A DNA stretch of 64,000 nucleotides from Pseudoxanthomonas sp. PXM02 (GCF_014851805.1 NZ_JACVAK010000003.1:209501-273500); one strand, 5' to 3'. Shown: positions 20,010 through 28,424, numbered from the stretch's first letter. The notes: generated from the sequence alone by a model not told the origin. A program made the numbers and translations.

Positions 20010-20480
20010 ATGAAAGTTATCGTCCTTCTGATGCTTTTCTGGGCGCCTATCGCGCCCTTGGCTGCGAAGTGCGGCGATAGATTCCTTGTCTTTTCTGGAT
20101 CTGTCGCAGACAAGCAAGGCAATCCTGTAAAATCTGCGCTAGTGGGGGTTGCTTGGTCGGAGAACTCCAGGCCACGCGGTCCCGCCATGTCGCTCACGGA
20201 TTCAGCAGGTCGCTACTCCATTCCTATCAGCTTTAACGCGTACTCGGGCCATTCCGCTTTACGAGGCGACAGCTGCAAAGGTGTTCTTAAAATAGTGTCC
20301 GTATCTGCTTACACTGATTCGGAACGATCATGGCCCCTTATTCTGGATATCGATTCCAAGTCACAGGTTGATGTTCCTTTGCTGGAGATCGCCTTTCCAA
20401 TCCAGAGCGAGCCAACTTGGCCACATGAGGTCGGGGCTAACAATTCATTCAAGCCGAACCCACTTCACGGGTCGGCTTAG
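20010..20480 (+). CDS. Small exported hypothetical protein, integron-cassette-like
   Basis: 156-residue protein with a signal peptide (MKVIVLLMLFWAPIAPLAAK). The mature part begins CGDRFLVFSGSVADKQGN and contains SALVGVAW and DSAGRYSIPIS, which resembles a carboxypeptidase-regulatory-like beta-sandwich; the fold is a guess. Its last residues, NNSFKPNPLHGSA, are encoded by the left half of an attC site, a habit of xanthomonad integron cassettes. GC is clearly lower than the flanking gltS and rsgA genes, supporting transfer. I chose ATG 20010 because it directly precedes the hydrophobic leader; an upstream start at 20001 is possible. Confidence 0.7.
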   Translation: MKVIVLLMLFWAPIAPLAAKCGDRFLVFSGSVADKQGNPVKSALVGVAWSENSRPRGPAMSLTDSAGRYSIPISFNAYSGHSALRGDSCKGVLKIVSVSAYTDSERSWPLILDIDSKSQVDVPLLEIAFPIQSEPTWPHEVGANNSFKPNPLHGSA

Positions 20481-20497
20481 CCCAGGCGTTAGCGCCC
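20433..20497 (+). repeat. Integron attC recombination site (59-be)
   Basis: Inverted core sites GCTAAC (20436-20441) and GTTAGC (20488-20493) flank a second inverted pair: AAGCCGAACCC (20451-20461) against GGGTCGGCTT (20469-20478), which leaves one extrahelical base as bottom-strand attC hairpins do. Total length is about 60 bp. The next gene starts with ATG 6 bp after the right core site, as expected for a cassette. No integrase gene is in the window. Confidence 0.75.
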
Positions 20498-20498
20498 A

Positions 20499-20786
20499 AT
20501 GACACTTCCCCGCAAGATTGTCATTCATTCGCTCAACGGCTTGCGTCCGTCGCTGACAGGCATGGTCAGGGACTGGATCCGGGATGGCGTGCAGTACGTC
20601 GGTGTCGTTGGCCATGAAGCAGCAAGGATCGAGGACGCGATCGACGATCTATGCGTTGGTGATGGCGCAGACCCCTACTTCATGGTCACGGCCGCGCATG
20701 ACGGCACCGAAACATTGGAGGACGCCGTCTTTCTCGCCGAGCAGATCCTGACCATTCCGGGCCCGGTGGCCGTCGTCGAGCTCTAA
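20499..20786 (+). CDS. Small hypothetical protein, second cassette-like gene
   Basis: 95-residue soluble, acidic protein (MTLPRKIVIHSLNGLRPSLT; ends GPVAVVEL). It has the look of a DUF-type cassette protein: WIRDGVQYVGVVGHEAARIE, then a conserved-looking GDGADPYFMVTAAHDGTETL. I do not recognise the family with certainty. It begins immediately after the attC site and its TAA stop lies inside a decayed attC left half (TCTAAC at 20782), so it is best read as a gene cassette. It converges on rsgA with a 32-bp gap. Confidence 0.7.
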   Translation: MTLPRKIVIHSLNGLRPSLTGMVRDWIRDGVQYVGVVGHEAARIEDAIDDLCVGDGADPYFMVTAAHDGTETLEDAVFLAEQILTIPGPVAVVEL

Positions 20787-20818
20787 CGACTCATCAAGTC
20801 GAAACGGCAACGGGGCTG
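20781..20818 (+). repeat. Decayed attC left half
   Basis: CTCTAACGACTCATCAAGTCGA resembles the left R''-L'' half of an attC (compare GCTAACAATTCATTCAAGCC at 20436), but no matching right core GTTRRRY follows; instead the sequence runs into the rsgA stop. Interpreted as a truncated cassette end. Confidence 0.45.
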
Positions 20819-21952
20819 CTAGCGTTTGCCGTACTTGTCCGCCAGACGCTTGTTCAACGCCTTGTTCTGCACCTTCGCATTCGCCTTGTCGGCCAGGCGC
20901 GAGGCGAGCTTGTCGGCGGCGGCAGCGACTTCGTCGCGCAGCTTGAGGTAGTTGAGGAAGCGGCCTTCGTCCAGTTCCTCGCGCTCGATCGCGGCGCGCA
21001 CCGCGCAGCCGGGTTCACGGTCATGCGAGCAGTCGCGGAACTTGCACTGCTCGGCCAGTGCTTCGATGTCCGCGAAACCGCCGTCGGCGAGGTCTTCCTC
21101 GCCGGTCGGCTTCAGCTCGCGCATGCCGGGCGTGTCGATCAGGCAGGCGCCCGCCGGCAGCGGGATCAGCGCGCGGTAGGTGGTGGTGTGGCGGCCGCGC
21201 GAATCGCTCTCGCGCACTTCGCCGGTCTTCATGCGCTCGTCGCCGAGCAGCGTGTTGGTGATCGTCGACTTGCCCGCGCCTGACGAACCCACCAGCACGA
21301 CGGTGTGGCCGGGGTCCAGCCACGGCGCGAGTTGCGCCACGCTGTCCGGATCCTTCGCGTTGACGGTGAACACCGGCACGCCCTGCGCGGTGAGATCGGC
21401 CAGCACCTCGACCGCGTCGGCGGCGTATTCGGTGCGGTCGGCCTTGGTCAGCACCACCACCGGCTGCGCGCCGCCACCGCCGACCAGCAGCAGGTAGCGC
21501 TCGATGCGGCGTGGATTGAAGTCGGCATCCAGGCCGCAGACGATGAACACCGTATCGATGTTCGCCGCGATCACCTGCTGGTGGTAATGCTCGCCGGCGG
21601 CGCCGCGCTTGATGCCGGTGTGGCGCGGCAGCAGGGCGACGATGCGCGGTCGCTTGGAGGACGCGTCTTCCAGCAGCACCCAGTCGCCGACGGCAGGCCG
21701 TTCATGGGCGGGGAAGCGGGGACGCTGCCACTCCGGCAGCGATTCGGCCTTGACGCCGTCGCCGGGCGCATTGGCGACCACATAGCCGGAGCGGTGCTGC
21801 TCGATCACCCGCGCCGGGGTGGCCTGCGGGTGCGCGGCCATCGCCTCGCGCCACGCGCTGTCCTCCGGTTCCCCCGTATACGGCCAGCCAATGGACCGCA
21901 GAAGGGTGACGTCGGACACGCTGGGGACGGGGGTTTCAGGCATGGCGCGCAT
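20819..21952 (-). CDS. rsgA: Ribosome small subunit-dependent GTPase A
   Basis: 377-residue circularly permuted GTPase that checks late 30S ribosomal subunit maturation. An N-terminal OB-fold is followed by the permuted G motifs: G4 VVLTKADRTE, G1 VLVGSSGAGKSTITNTLLG, G3 LIDTPGMREL, then a C-terminal zinc knuckle CKFRDCSHDREPGC. A basic tail (KAKNVQ-type lysine-rich, ending LADKYGKR) is typical. The start could be 21952 or 21943 (MPETPV); neither has a clear ribosome site. Housekeeping gene flanking the cassette insert. Confidence 0.95.
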   Translation of the reverse strand: MRAMPETPVPSVSDVTLLRSIGWPYTGEPEDSAWREAMAAHPQATPARVIEQHRSGYVVANAPGDGVKAESLPEWQRPRFPAHERPAVGDWVLLEDASSKRPRIVALLPRHTGIKRGAAGEHYHQQVIAANIDTVFIVCGLDADFNPRRIERYLLLVGGGGAQPVVVLTKADRTEYAADAVEVLADLTAQGVPVFTVNAKDPDSVAQLAPWLDPGHTVVLVGSSGAGKSTITNTLLGDERMKTGEVRESDSRGRHTTTYRALIPLPAGACLIDTPGMRELKPTGEEDLADGGFADIEALAEQCKFRDCSHDREPGCAVRAAIEREELDEGRFLNYLKLRDEVAAAADKLASRLADKANAKVQNKALNKRLADKYGKR

Positions 21953-22045
21953 TCTAGACGGGCCCTGAAGGCGGCGGGGCCGGCAGGGCTAAATATCCGT
22001 TAAGCTGGCCCCCCTTCCCAATTCAGCCCCTGTGCGGTAGCCGCC

Positions 22046-23326
22046 ATGTCCACCCCGCCCGTCAAACCGCTCGCCACGCGCGAACGTCTGTCCGAAGTCC
22101 GCTACGAAATCCGGGGCGAACTGGCACGGCGAGCTAGGGAGCTGGAAGCGCAGGGGCAGAAGCTGATCAAGCTCAATATCGGCAACCCGGGCGCGTTCGG
22201 CTTCCGTGCGCCGGAACACCTGCAGCGCGCGATCGCCGACGACATGGGCCGCACCGATCCGTACACGCACCAGCAGGGCCTGCCCTCGGCGCGCGATGCG
22301 ATCGCCGCCGCGTACGCCAAGCGCGGCACGCCGGACGCGCATCCGGACCGCGTGTTCGTCGGCAATGGCGTCTCGGAACTGATCGACCTGTCGCTGCGTG
22401 CGCTGCTCAATCCCGGCGACGAAGTGCTGGTGCCTTCGCCCGACTATCCGCTGTGGTCGGCGGCGACGATCCTCAACGACGGTCGCCCGGTGTATTACCG
22501 CTGCGATCCCGACAACGATTTCCTGCCCGATCCGAACGAGATCGAGCAGCTGGTCAGCTCGCGCACCCGCGCCATCGTGCTGATCAATCCGAACAATCCC
22601 ACCGGCGCGACCTATCCGCGCGAGCTGCTGGAGCGCATCGTCGCCATCGCGGCCAAGCACCGCCTGCTGCTGATGGTCGACGAGATCTACGACCAGGTGC
22701 TGTACGACGGCGCCACCTTCGTGCCGGTCGCGCCGCTCGCCGGCGACGTGCCGTGCATCACCTTCAGCGGCCTGAGCAAGGTGCACCGCGCCTGCGGCTG
22801 GCGCGTGGGCTGGGGCGTGGTATCCGGCCACGGCGACGTGGTGCGCGACTTCCTGCACGCGATGGACCTGCTCAGTGCGCTGCGCCTGTGCGCGAACGTG
22901 CCGGGCCAGTACGCGATCGACGCGGCGGTCAACGGTCCGGACACCATCAGTGCGTTGTGCGCACCGGGTGGGCGCCTGTACGAAACCCGCCGCGCGGTGA
23001 TCGAAGCCTGCGAGGCCAGCCCGCACCTGGAGCTGGTGAATCCGGCCGGCGCGCTGTACGCGTTCCCGGCGGTCGTCGGCGATGCAGCGAAGAACTTCGA
23101 CGACCATACGTTCGCACTGGAACTGATGGAAACCGAAGGCGTGCTGGTCGTGCCGGGCTCCAGCTTCAACGTGCCCTACCGCCACCACTTCCGCGTTACC
23201 CTGCTGCCCGAAGCGGCAACGATGCGCGAAGTCTTCGCCCGCATCGACCGCGCCCTCTCGCGCCGCGCGGAAGCGGCCACCAAGGTCGTGCCGATCAAGG
23301 GCAAGCCGCGGCCGGCAGCGGCGTAA
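22046..23326 (+). CDS. alaA: PLP-dependent aminotransferase, AlaA type
   Basis: 426-residue class I/II aminotransferase most like glutamate-pyruvate transaminase AlaA. Seen in order: KLNIGNPGAFGF substrate loop, VFVGNGVSELIDLSLRALL PLP-phosphate region, INPNNPTGATY, DEIYDQVLYDG and the PLP Lys in FSGLSKVHRACGWRVGW. The AlaA-like NPGAFGF and the Y-D-Q-V-LYD stretch favour alanine synthesis from pyruvate and glutamate. Cytoplasmic. Followed by a pair of dispersed intergenic palindromes rather than by a co-transcribed gene. Confidence 0.88.
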   Translation: MSTPPVKPLATRERLSEVRYEIRGELARRARELEAQGQKLIKLNIGNPGAFGFRAPEHLQRAIADDMGRTDPYTHQQGLPSARDAIAAAYAKRGTPDAHPDRVFVGNGVSELIDLSLRALLNPGDEVLVPSPDYPLWSAATILNDGRPVYYRCDPDNDFLPDPNEIEQLVSSRTRAIVLINPNNPTGATYPRELLERIVAIAAKHRLLLMVDEIYDQVLYDGATFVPVAPLAGDVPCITFSGLSKVHRACGWRVGWGVVSGHGDVVRDFLHAMDLLSALRLCANVPGQYAIDAAVNGPDTISALCAPGGRLYETRRAVIEACEASPHLELVNPAGALYAFPAVVGDAAKNFDDHTFALELMETEGVLVVPGSSFNVPYRHHFRVTLLPEAATMREVFARIDRALSRRAEAATKVVPIKGKPRPAAA

Positions 23327-23333
23327 GTTCCTG

Positions 23334-23379
23334 CCCCCTCTCCACCGCCTGCGGGGGAGAGGGTCGGGGTGAGGGGGCA
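23334..23379. repeat. Dispersed GC-rich palindrome (CCCTCTCC/GGAGAGGG type), copy 1
   Basis: Intergenic palindrome with arms CCCCCTCTCC and GGGGAGAGGG, followed by TCGGGGTGAGGGGGC. A similar inverted copy lies at 23475-23527 and related ones at 37289-37309 and 37409-37443. This type of REP-like sequence is common between genes in xanthomonads and may end transcription. Confidence 0.6.
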
Positions 23380-23474
23380 AGACGTAGCAGCCCCTATCTC
23401 CTGAAAACCAACGTCATGCAGCGGCCGCACGAACGCGGCCCGCATCCGTGCACCCATACGCCACCGGCTTCGTT

Positions 23475-23527
23475 CCCCCCTCACCTGCCTTCGGCATCCT
23501 CTCCCCCGCACGCGGGGGAGAAGAGGG
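23475..23527. repeat. Dispersed GC-rich palindrome, copy 2 (inverted relative to copy 1)
   Basis: CCCCCCTCACC, then CTCTCCCCCGC and GCGGGGGAGAAGAGGG. Together with copy 1 it forms a head-to-head pair around about 95 bp of non-coding sequence between the aminotransferase and esterase genes. Confidence 0.6.
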
Positions 23528-23573
23528 CATCGCGGCCGTTCGCTGCTGACCGGTTTCGGCGCATCATGCGCCC

Positions 23574-24227
23574 ATGACCACCATCGCCGCCCCGCATACC
23601 ACCGCCCTCACCACCGAGCTGCGTTACCTCGCGCTCGGCGATTCCTACACCATCGGCGAAGCGGTGGACGAAGCGGGTCGCTGGCCGATGCAGCTGGCGC
23701 TGTTGATGCGCCGGGAAGGCGTACTGCTCGGCGATCCCCGCATCATCGCCGCCACCGGCTGGACCACCGACGAACTGGATGCTGCGATCACAGCCGCCGA
23801 GCCGCTGGGCGAGCACGATTTCGTCACGCTGCTGATCGGCGTGAACAACCAGTACCGCGGTCGCGACGTCGAAGAATACCGCACGCAGTTCGCCGCGCTG
23901 CTGTGGCGCGCCATCGGCTTCGCGCGCAACCGGCCCGACCGCGTGCTGGTGCTGTCGATCCCCGACTGGGGCGTCACCCCATTCGCCGCGCAGTCCGGCC
24001 GCGACATCGCACAGATCGCACGCGAACTGGATGCCTACAACCTCGCCGCACGCGAAGTCTGTGCGCAACGCGGCGTCGCCTTCGTCGACATCACCCCGAT
24101 CAGCCGCGCGCGCGGTGGCGAGGCGGCGATGCTCGCCGATGACGGCCTGCATCCGTCCGCCGCGATGTATACCGAGTGGACGCGGCTCGCGTTCCCTGTC
24201 GCGCATCATCTGCTGGCGGCGGGCTGA
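23574..24227 (+). CDS. SGNH/GDSL-family hydrolase
   Basis: 217-residue cytoplasmic esterase-like protein. The four SGNH blocks are visible: ALGDSYT with nucleophile Ser24, a Gly in block II, GVNNQYRG with the block III Asn, and DDGLHPS with the catalytic Asp and His. There is no signal peptide. It overlaps the next gene by one base (TGATG), indicating translational coupling. Substrate unknown. Confidence 0.85.
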   Translation: MTTIAAPHTTALTTELRYLALGDSYTIGEAVDEAGRWPMQLALLMRREGVLLGDPRIIAATGWTTDELDAAITAAEPLGEHDFVTLLIGVNNQYRGRDVEEYRTQFAALLWRAIGFARNRPDRVLVLSIPDWGVTPFAAQSGRDIAQIARELDAYNLAAREVCAQRGVAFVDITPISRARGGEAAMLADDGLHPSAAMYTEWTRLAFPVAHHLLAAG

Positions 24228-24682
24228 TGGCGGACTCGAAGGTGCTTTTCAGGGTCGTCGGCGAAGACGGCGACGTCCATGTCGAAACCTTGTGGGCGAC
24301 CGCACTGGGCGAAGATCGTTATCGCCTGGACAACCTGCCTTTCCATGCCTACGGCGTGTCCTGGGACGACATCGTCCTGGCGCCGTTCGACGCGACGGAA
24401 GACATGGCGACCTTCCAGCATGTCGTGACCAAGACCGGCAATCGCACCGTGCGTCTGTTGCTGGATCCCCCGGTGTCCCCGGGAAACGCATCGGACGATG
24501 TCCTGCAGGAACTGGTCGCGCTGGGCTGCGACTACGAGGGCTCGAATCGCGTCCGCATCGCCGTGAACATCCCAGCGGACGTATCGCTCGACAGCATCCG
24601 CGAGTACCTGATCGCACGTGAGCTGGTCTGGGAGCACGCCGATCCCACCTACGAAACGCTGTTTCCGGACAATCCCTGCTGA
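24227..24682 (+). CDS. DUF4265 domain-containing protein
   Basis: 151-residue cytoplasmic protein of the DUF4265 family, recognised by SLWA-like VETLWATALGEDRYRLDN followed by LPFHAYGVSWDDIV and a TGNRTVRLLLD stretch. Function unknown. The start ATG shares a base with the stop of the esterase gene, so it is almost certainly translated with it. Converges on the deacetylase gene. Confidence 0.8.
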   Translation: MADSKVLFRVVGEDGDVHVETLWATALGEDRYRLDNLPFHAYGVSWDDIVLAPFDATEDMATFQHVVTKTGNRTVRLLLDPPVSPGNASDDVLQELVALGCDYEGSNRVRIAVNIPADVSLDSIREYLIARELVWEHADPTYETLFPDNPC

Positions 24683-24686
24683 CGCG

Positions 24687-25499
24687 TTAGACCGCGGCGA
24701 CCAACGCCGGCTGCGCCGCATCCGATTCAGGCAACACTGTCCGATACCCCTGCGCGTCCAGCCACGCCAGCAGCTGCGCCAGGATCGCAACGTTGTGGCC
24801 ATGCGCAGCGCCCTCATGCAGCAGCACGATGGCGCCCGGGGCGATGTCGCGGGTGATGCGCGCCAGCACCTTGTCCGGCTGGCAGTCGACACCGTCGAAG
24901 CCGCGCGCGCTCCACGCTACCCGGGTCAGGCCGTGCCGCTTCAGCGACAGGCCGACGAAGGGATTGGTCATGCCCACCACGCTGCGGTACCAGCGCGGCG
25001 TTTCGCCGGTGATGGCGGTGAGCATCGACTGGCTGCGGCCGATCTCGTCCTCCATCGCGCCCGGCCCCAGGCGCCAGAAGCGCGTGTCCGGGTGCGTGGC
25101 GCTGTGGTTGCCGATGCCGTGGCCGCGGTCGCGGATGGCGTGGACGACATCGGGCTGCGCCGCGGCGCGCTCGCCGACCAGGAAGAAGGTCGCCTTCGCC
25201 CCGTGGCGGTCCAGCAGGTCGAGCATCGCGGCGGTCTCGTCCGAGGGGCCGTCGTCGATGGTCAGCCACACCACGCGCTCATCGGTGGGCAGCCGCGACA
25301 GCGCGGGACAGAGCAGGGTGGCGCGCGGGTACAGCGTGGCCCAGACCACTGGCAGGTGGGTGGCCAGCATCGCCGGCAGGCCGATCTGCCAGCCGTACTG
25401 CCACCACAGCCACGCCACGGCCACTTGCGACAGCGCCAGCAGGCCCAATATCAGTCCGGGACGACGCGGCGGACGATGCAGTGTTCCTGTCGTGCTCAT
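24687..25499 (-). CDS. Polysaccharide deacetylase (NodB) family protein, membrane-anchored
   Basis: 270-residue protein with one or two N-terminal membrane segments (residues 14-60; GLILGLLALSQVAVAWLWWQ) and a NodB homology domain facing the periplasm. NodB motif 1 is TIDDGPSD with the catalytic Asp pair, motif 2 is HGIGNHSATH with the metal His ligands, motif 3 region RWYRSVVGMT. Likely deacetylates an N-acetylated glycan or lipid-linked sugar. I chose ATG 25499 (MSTTGTLHR) over 25547 because the leader then starts close to the membrane segment and avoids overlap with the divergent glutaredoxin promoter. Confidence 0.85.
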   Translation of the reverse strand: MSTTGTLHRPPRRPGLILGLLALSQVAVAWLWWQYGWQIGLPAMLATHLPVVWATLYPRATLLCPALSRLPTDERVVWLTIDDGPSDETAAMLDLLDRHGAKATFFLVGERAAAQPDVVHAIRDRGHGIGNHSATHPDTRFWRLGPGAMEDEIGRSQSMLTAITGETPRWYRSVVGMTNPFVGLSLKRHGLTRVAWSARGFDGVDCQPDKVLARITRDIAPGAIVLLHEGAAHGHNVAILAQLLAWLDAQGYRTVLPESDAAQPALVAAV

Positions 25500-25564
25500 G
25501 CCCCATGATGCCACGGGGCGTAAAATCCCCTTCCCCACGCCCTTCACGCTTTCCGGTACCCGTC

Positions 25565-26494
25565 ATGTCCCTTGATCCCGCCCTGCGCTCGCGCATCGAA
25601 TCCCTCCTGCAGTCCAACCGCGTGGTGCTCTTCATGAAGGGCCAGCCGACCATGCCGCAGTGCGGCTTCTCGGCCAAGGCGGTGGGCGCCCTGTCGGCGC
25701 TGGGCGTGGACTACGCGCACGTCAACGTGCTGGCCGACCAGGAGATCCGCGAGGGCATCAAGGTCTACGGCGACTGGCCGACCATCCCGCAGCTGTACAT
25801 CGACGGCGAACTCGTCGGCGGCAGCGACATCATCGAGCAGATGACCAACTCCGGCGAACTGGCCACCGTGCTGGGCTTGGCCGCGCCCGACCGCACGCCG
25901 CCGGCGATCACCATCACGCCCGCCGCCGCCGAGATGCTGCAGAACGCCGTGGCCGACGCCGGTCCGGGCGCCGCGCTGGCGCTGTCGATCAACGCGCAGT
26001 TCCAGCCCAACTTCCAGCTGGCGCAGTTCGACGCCAACGCCATCGCCACCGAATCCAATGGCGTGCGCGTGCAGTTCGACATCGCCAGCGCGCGTCGCGC
26101 CGACGGCATCACCATCGACTGGGTGGACGACATCCGCGGCAAGGGCCTGGCCATCGACAACCCCAACGCCCCCAAGCCGGTGCAGGCACTGTCGCCGATG
26201 GACGCCGACGCCAAGGTCCGCGCCAGCGAAGTGCTGCTGGTCGATGTGCGCCCGGCCGACGAGCGTTCGCTCGCATCGGTGAAGCTGCCCTTCAAGACCT
26301 TCGACGGCGCCGGCCGTGCCGAGCTGGAAGCGCTGCCGAAGGACACCGCCCTGGCGTTCCTGTGCCACCACGGCGGCCGCAGCCAGCAGGCTGCGGAAGA
26401 GTTCCGCGCGCTGGGCTTCTCCAACGTCTACAACGTCACCGGCGGCATCCATGCATGGGCCGACGACGTGGACGGCACGATCAGCAAGTACTGA
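25565..26494 (+). CDS. Monothiol glutaredoxin (CGFS)-IscA-like-rhodanese fusion
   Basis: 309-residue three-domain protein. Residues 1-105 are a Grx4/GrxD-type monothiol glutaredoxin with PQCGFSAKAV (Cys33), WPTIPQLYIDGELVGG and GGSDI glutathione contacts, which binds and passes on 2Fe-2S clusters. Residues about 108-200 resemble an A-type Fe-S carrier (ITITPAAAEMLQNAV; GKGLAIDNPNAP) but lack all three IscA cysteines. Residues about 205-309 are a rhodanese domain with Cys267 in AFLCHHGGRSQQAA and GGIHAW. ATG 25565 is the first in a sensible place. A strong terminator follows. The middle domain is probably structural; this is inference. Confidence 0.9.
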   Translation: MSLDPALRSRIESLLQSNRVVLFMKGQPTMPQCGFSAKAVGALSALGVDYAHVNVLADQEIREGIKVYGDWPTIPQLYIDGELVGGSDIIEQMTNSGELATVLGLAAPDRTPPAITITPAAAEMLQNAVADAGPGAALALSINAQFQPNFQLAQFDANAIATESNGVRVQFDIASARRADGITIDWVDDIRGKGLAIDNPNAPKPVQALSPMDADAKVRASEVLLVDVRPADERSLASVKLPFKTFDGAGRAELEALPKDTALAFLCHHGGRSQQAAEEFRALGFSNVYNVTGGIHAWADDVDGTISKY

Positions 26495-26520
26495 TCCGCC
26501 ACACCACGGGCGACACACGG

Positions 26521-26549
26521 GAAAGCGGGCTTCGGCCCGCTTTCTTTTT
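26521..26549 (+). terminator. Rho-independent terminator after the glutaredoxin fusion gene
   Basis: Perfect 10-bp stem GAAAGCGGGC / GCCCGCTTTC with a TTCG tetraloop and a following TTTTT, 27 bp after the stop codon. Confidence 0.9.
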
Positions 26550-26574
26550 GCGTGGCGGACAAGGTGTGCGCTGC

Positions 26575-26687
26575 GTAGGGTGGGCCTTGGCCCACCGTCG
26601 CGGACCTTGATTGCGCCGGGACTTCCTGGTTTCCGCCAACGATCGCGGCTACGACACATGGCGATGGCGGGCCGAGGCCCACCCTAC
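26575..26687. repeat. Inverted pair of REP/SMAG-like palindromes
   Basis: GTAGGGTGGGCC-TT-GGCCCACC at 26575-26596 and its mirror GGCGGGCC-GA-GGCCCACCCTAC at 26666-26687 form a head-to-head pair around 69 bp. The outer GTAGGG/CCCTAC arms match exactly. Such GTAG-headed palindromes are dispersed in Stenotrophomonas and Xanthomonas genomes. Confidence 0.7.
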
Positions 26688-26688
26688 G

Positions 26689-27228
26689 TCAGCCCTTGAA
26701 ACCGCCCGCCGCCAGGTAGTCGCGCTCTTCCTGCGTGGAGGTGCGGCCCATCGCCTCGTTGCGATGCGGGAAGCGGCCGAAGCGCGCGATCAGGTCGTAG
26801 TGCAGCTGCGCGTACTTGAGGTATTCGTCGTTGCCGGTCGCGCGGAACAGGTCGAGCGAGCGCTGCTGGTCTTCGAGCGCCTCGGAGTGTTCGTACGGCA
26901 TGTAGAAGAAGATCTTCAGTTCCGGGTCGACCTGCGCGTCGAAGCCGGCCTCGATGGCCCGCGCGGTGTAGTGCCGGGCGAGTCCGTCGGTGGCGTAGGA
27001 ATGCGCGCTCTGCCGGAAGCAGTTGCGCGGGAACTGGTCCAGCAGCAGGATCAGTGCCAACGCACCCTCGGCATCGCCCATCCAACCTTCCAACTCACGC
27101 CGTGCCGCACGGAAGTGCAGCCCGCGGAAGCGCTGGTCGAACTCGGCATCGAACGCATCGTCGTTCGAGAACCACTTGTCGTAGCCGGCGTTCTTCCAGA
27201 AGGTGATGACGTCGTTGGATTCGTTCAT
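26689..27228 (-). CDS. DUF924 family protein
   Basis: 179-residue cytoplasmic all-helical protein of the DUF924 family (tetratricopeptide-like fold). Characteristic stretches are ITFWKNAGYDKWFSNDDAFD at the start, LALILLLDQFPRNCFR, FFYMPYEHSEALEDQQRSL and RFGRFPHRNEAMGR. Function not established. It lies between the palindrome pair and a VOC-family gene on the same strand. Confidence 0.88.
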   Translation of the reverse strand: MNESNDVITFWKNAGYDKWFSNDDAFDAEFDQRFRGLHFRAARRELEGWMGDAEGALALILLLDQFPRNCFRQSAHSYATDGLARHYTARAIEAGFDAQVDPELKIFFYMPYEHSEALEDQQRSLDLFRATGNDEYLKYAQLHYDLIARFGRFPHRNEAMGRTSTQEERDYLAAGGFKG

Positions 27229-27294
27229 GCGTTGCCTCGTGGTCGGATCACGGCGATCGGTAAAGTGGACTCGGTCCGGAGGTAGTATCGCGCA

Positions 27295-27663
27295 TCAGCC
27301 CGCGATGACATGCCCGATGCGCCATAGCACGCCGGTCGGGTCGATGAGGGTGAAGTCGCGGAGGCCCCAGGGTCGGTCGTCCGGTGGGCTGAGGCGGACG
27401 GAGAACTTCTCGACGACACCCGACGCCTCGACGTTCCGGTGCCAGTCGTCCGCATTGGCGACCAGCAAGTGCATGACGAAGTTCTCCGCATGTTCGCGCA
27501 GGTAGAACTGCGACAGCAGGAAGGCCGTGCTGCCATGGCGGAGATAGGCCAGGTCGTCCGACTCCCTGATCGCCTCGAAGCCCAGCGCTTCGTAGAAGGC
27601 GATCGACTCCACGAGCTCCTTCGCGGGGACGAAGGCTTTCATTTCGATCGTGTCGAGGTTCAT
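27295..27663 (-). CDS. VOC (glyoxalase/bleomycin-resistance) family protein
   Basis: 122-residue single VOC-fold protein (FVPAKELVESIAFYEALGFE; GLRDFTLIDPTGVLWRIGH). A metal site is only partly visible, so whether it is an enzyme or binding protein is open. Followed by the DUF924 gene 66 bp downstream on the same strand. Confidence 0.8.
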   Translation of the reverse strand: MNLDTIEMKAFVPAKELVESIAFYEALGFEAIRESDDLAYLRHGSTAFLLSQFYLREHAENFVMHLLVANADDWHRNVEASGVVEKFSVRLSPPDDRPWGLRDFTLIDPTGVLWRIGHVIAG

Positions 27664-27714
27664 CCGGTCTGCCCCGCTGTCTGGTTCACGGATAATGCAC
27701 GACGTTCGACCGGA

Positions 27715-28383
27715 TCAATGGGCCTTCGGAATCCCGGCGAGGATGGCCGCGATCTCCGACCATTCCGGATCGTGCTCGGCGGAGATATCCATGAAGTCGT
27801 TCTCCGGCACCAGCGCTTCCATCGCAGCGACATCCGAGGCGTACAGAATCCAGCGTCGTTCTCCCAGCCCGGTACTTCGCGCCGCATTGAGGAACACGCG
27901 CCGGTCCGGATCCCATTCACGGATGTCGTCCTCCAGTCCGTTCAGCGCCTCCAGATCGTCGGCGTAGAGGGGCAAGCCCTTCTCATCCTCTTCGTAGGTG
28001 ACCACGATCGTGATGCGATGCGGGAAAGCGGCCCGCACGTCGGCCGGTGGAAGCGCGGGCATGACGCCCACGAAATGGGGGCGGTTCTCCGTCAGCGAGC
28101 GGAGCAGAAGCCACTGCTGATTGTCGCCGCTCCCGGCTTCGGCTTGCGTAGAGGCGTTCACCTGTCTTTGCTCCTTGCCCGGTTCCCGGTACTTGGCTGG
28201 GGTCGCCAAAGCCGCTGGCTCACTCATCGTTGCGGACCCGTCGACAGGGGTGCGGGATTCCATGCCCGTGGTGCTGCCCGCTTTCAACGGAAGCACCCCG
28301 CACAGAAGCAATCCCGCCATGACGGCACGCCTGCAAAGGAACATCCCGCTGACATCGTCATTCTTCACCACCCTGTTCCTCAT
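27715..28383 (-). CDS. Exported DUF695-like protein
   Basis: 222-residue protein whose hydrophobic leader (residues about 17-36, RRAVMAGLLLCGVLPLKAGS) suggests export, possibly from an internal start near residue 14. After a low-complexity linker, the stretch FPHRITIVVTYEEDEKGLP, ADDLEALNGLEDDIREW and GERRWILYASDV resembles the DUF695 pattern of an acidic ED pair and a W-I-xY motif. Function unknown. Family assignment is moderate. Confidence 0.6.
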   Translation of the reverse strand: MRNRVVKNDDVSGMFLCRRAVMAGLLLCGVLPLKAGSTTGMESRTPVDGSATMSEPAALATPAKYREPGKEQRQVNASTQAEAGSGDNQQWLLLRSLTENRPHFVGVMPALPPADVRAAFPHRITIVVTYEEDEKGLPLYADDLEALNGLEDDIREWDPDRRVFLNAARSTGLGERRWILYASDVAAMEALVPENDFMDISAEHDPEWSEIAAILAGIPKAH

Positions 28384-28424
28384 TCGCCTATGCGACCTCG
28401 TGTCATTGGCGGTGTTCGAAGCTA

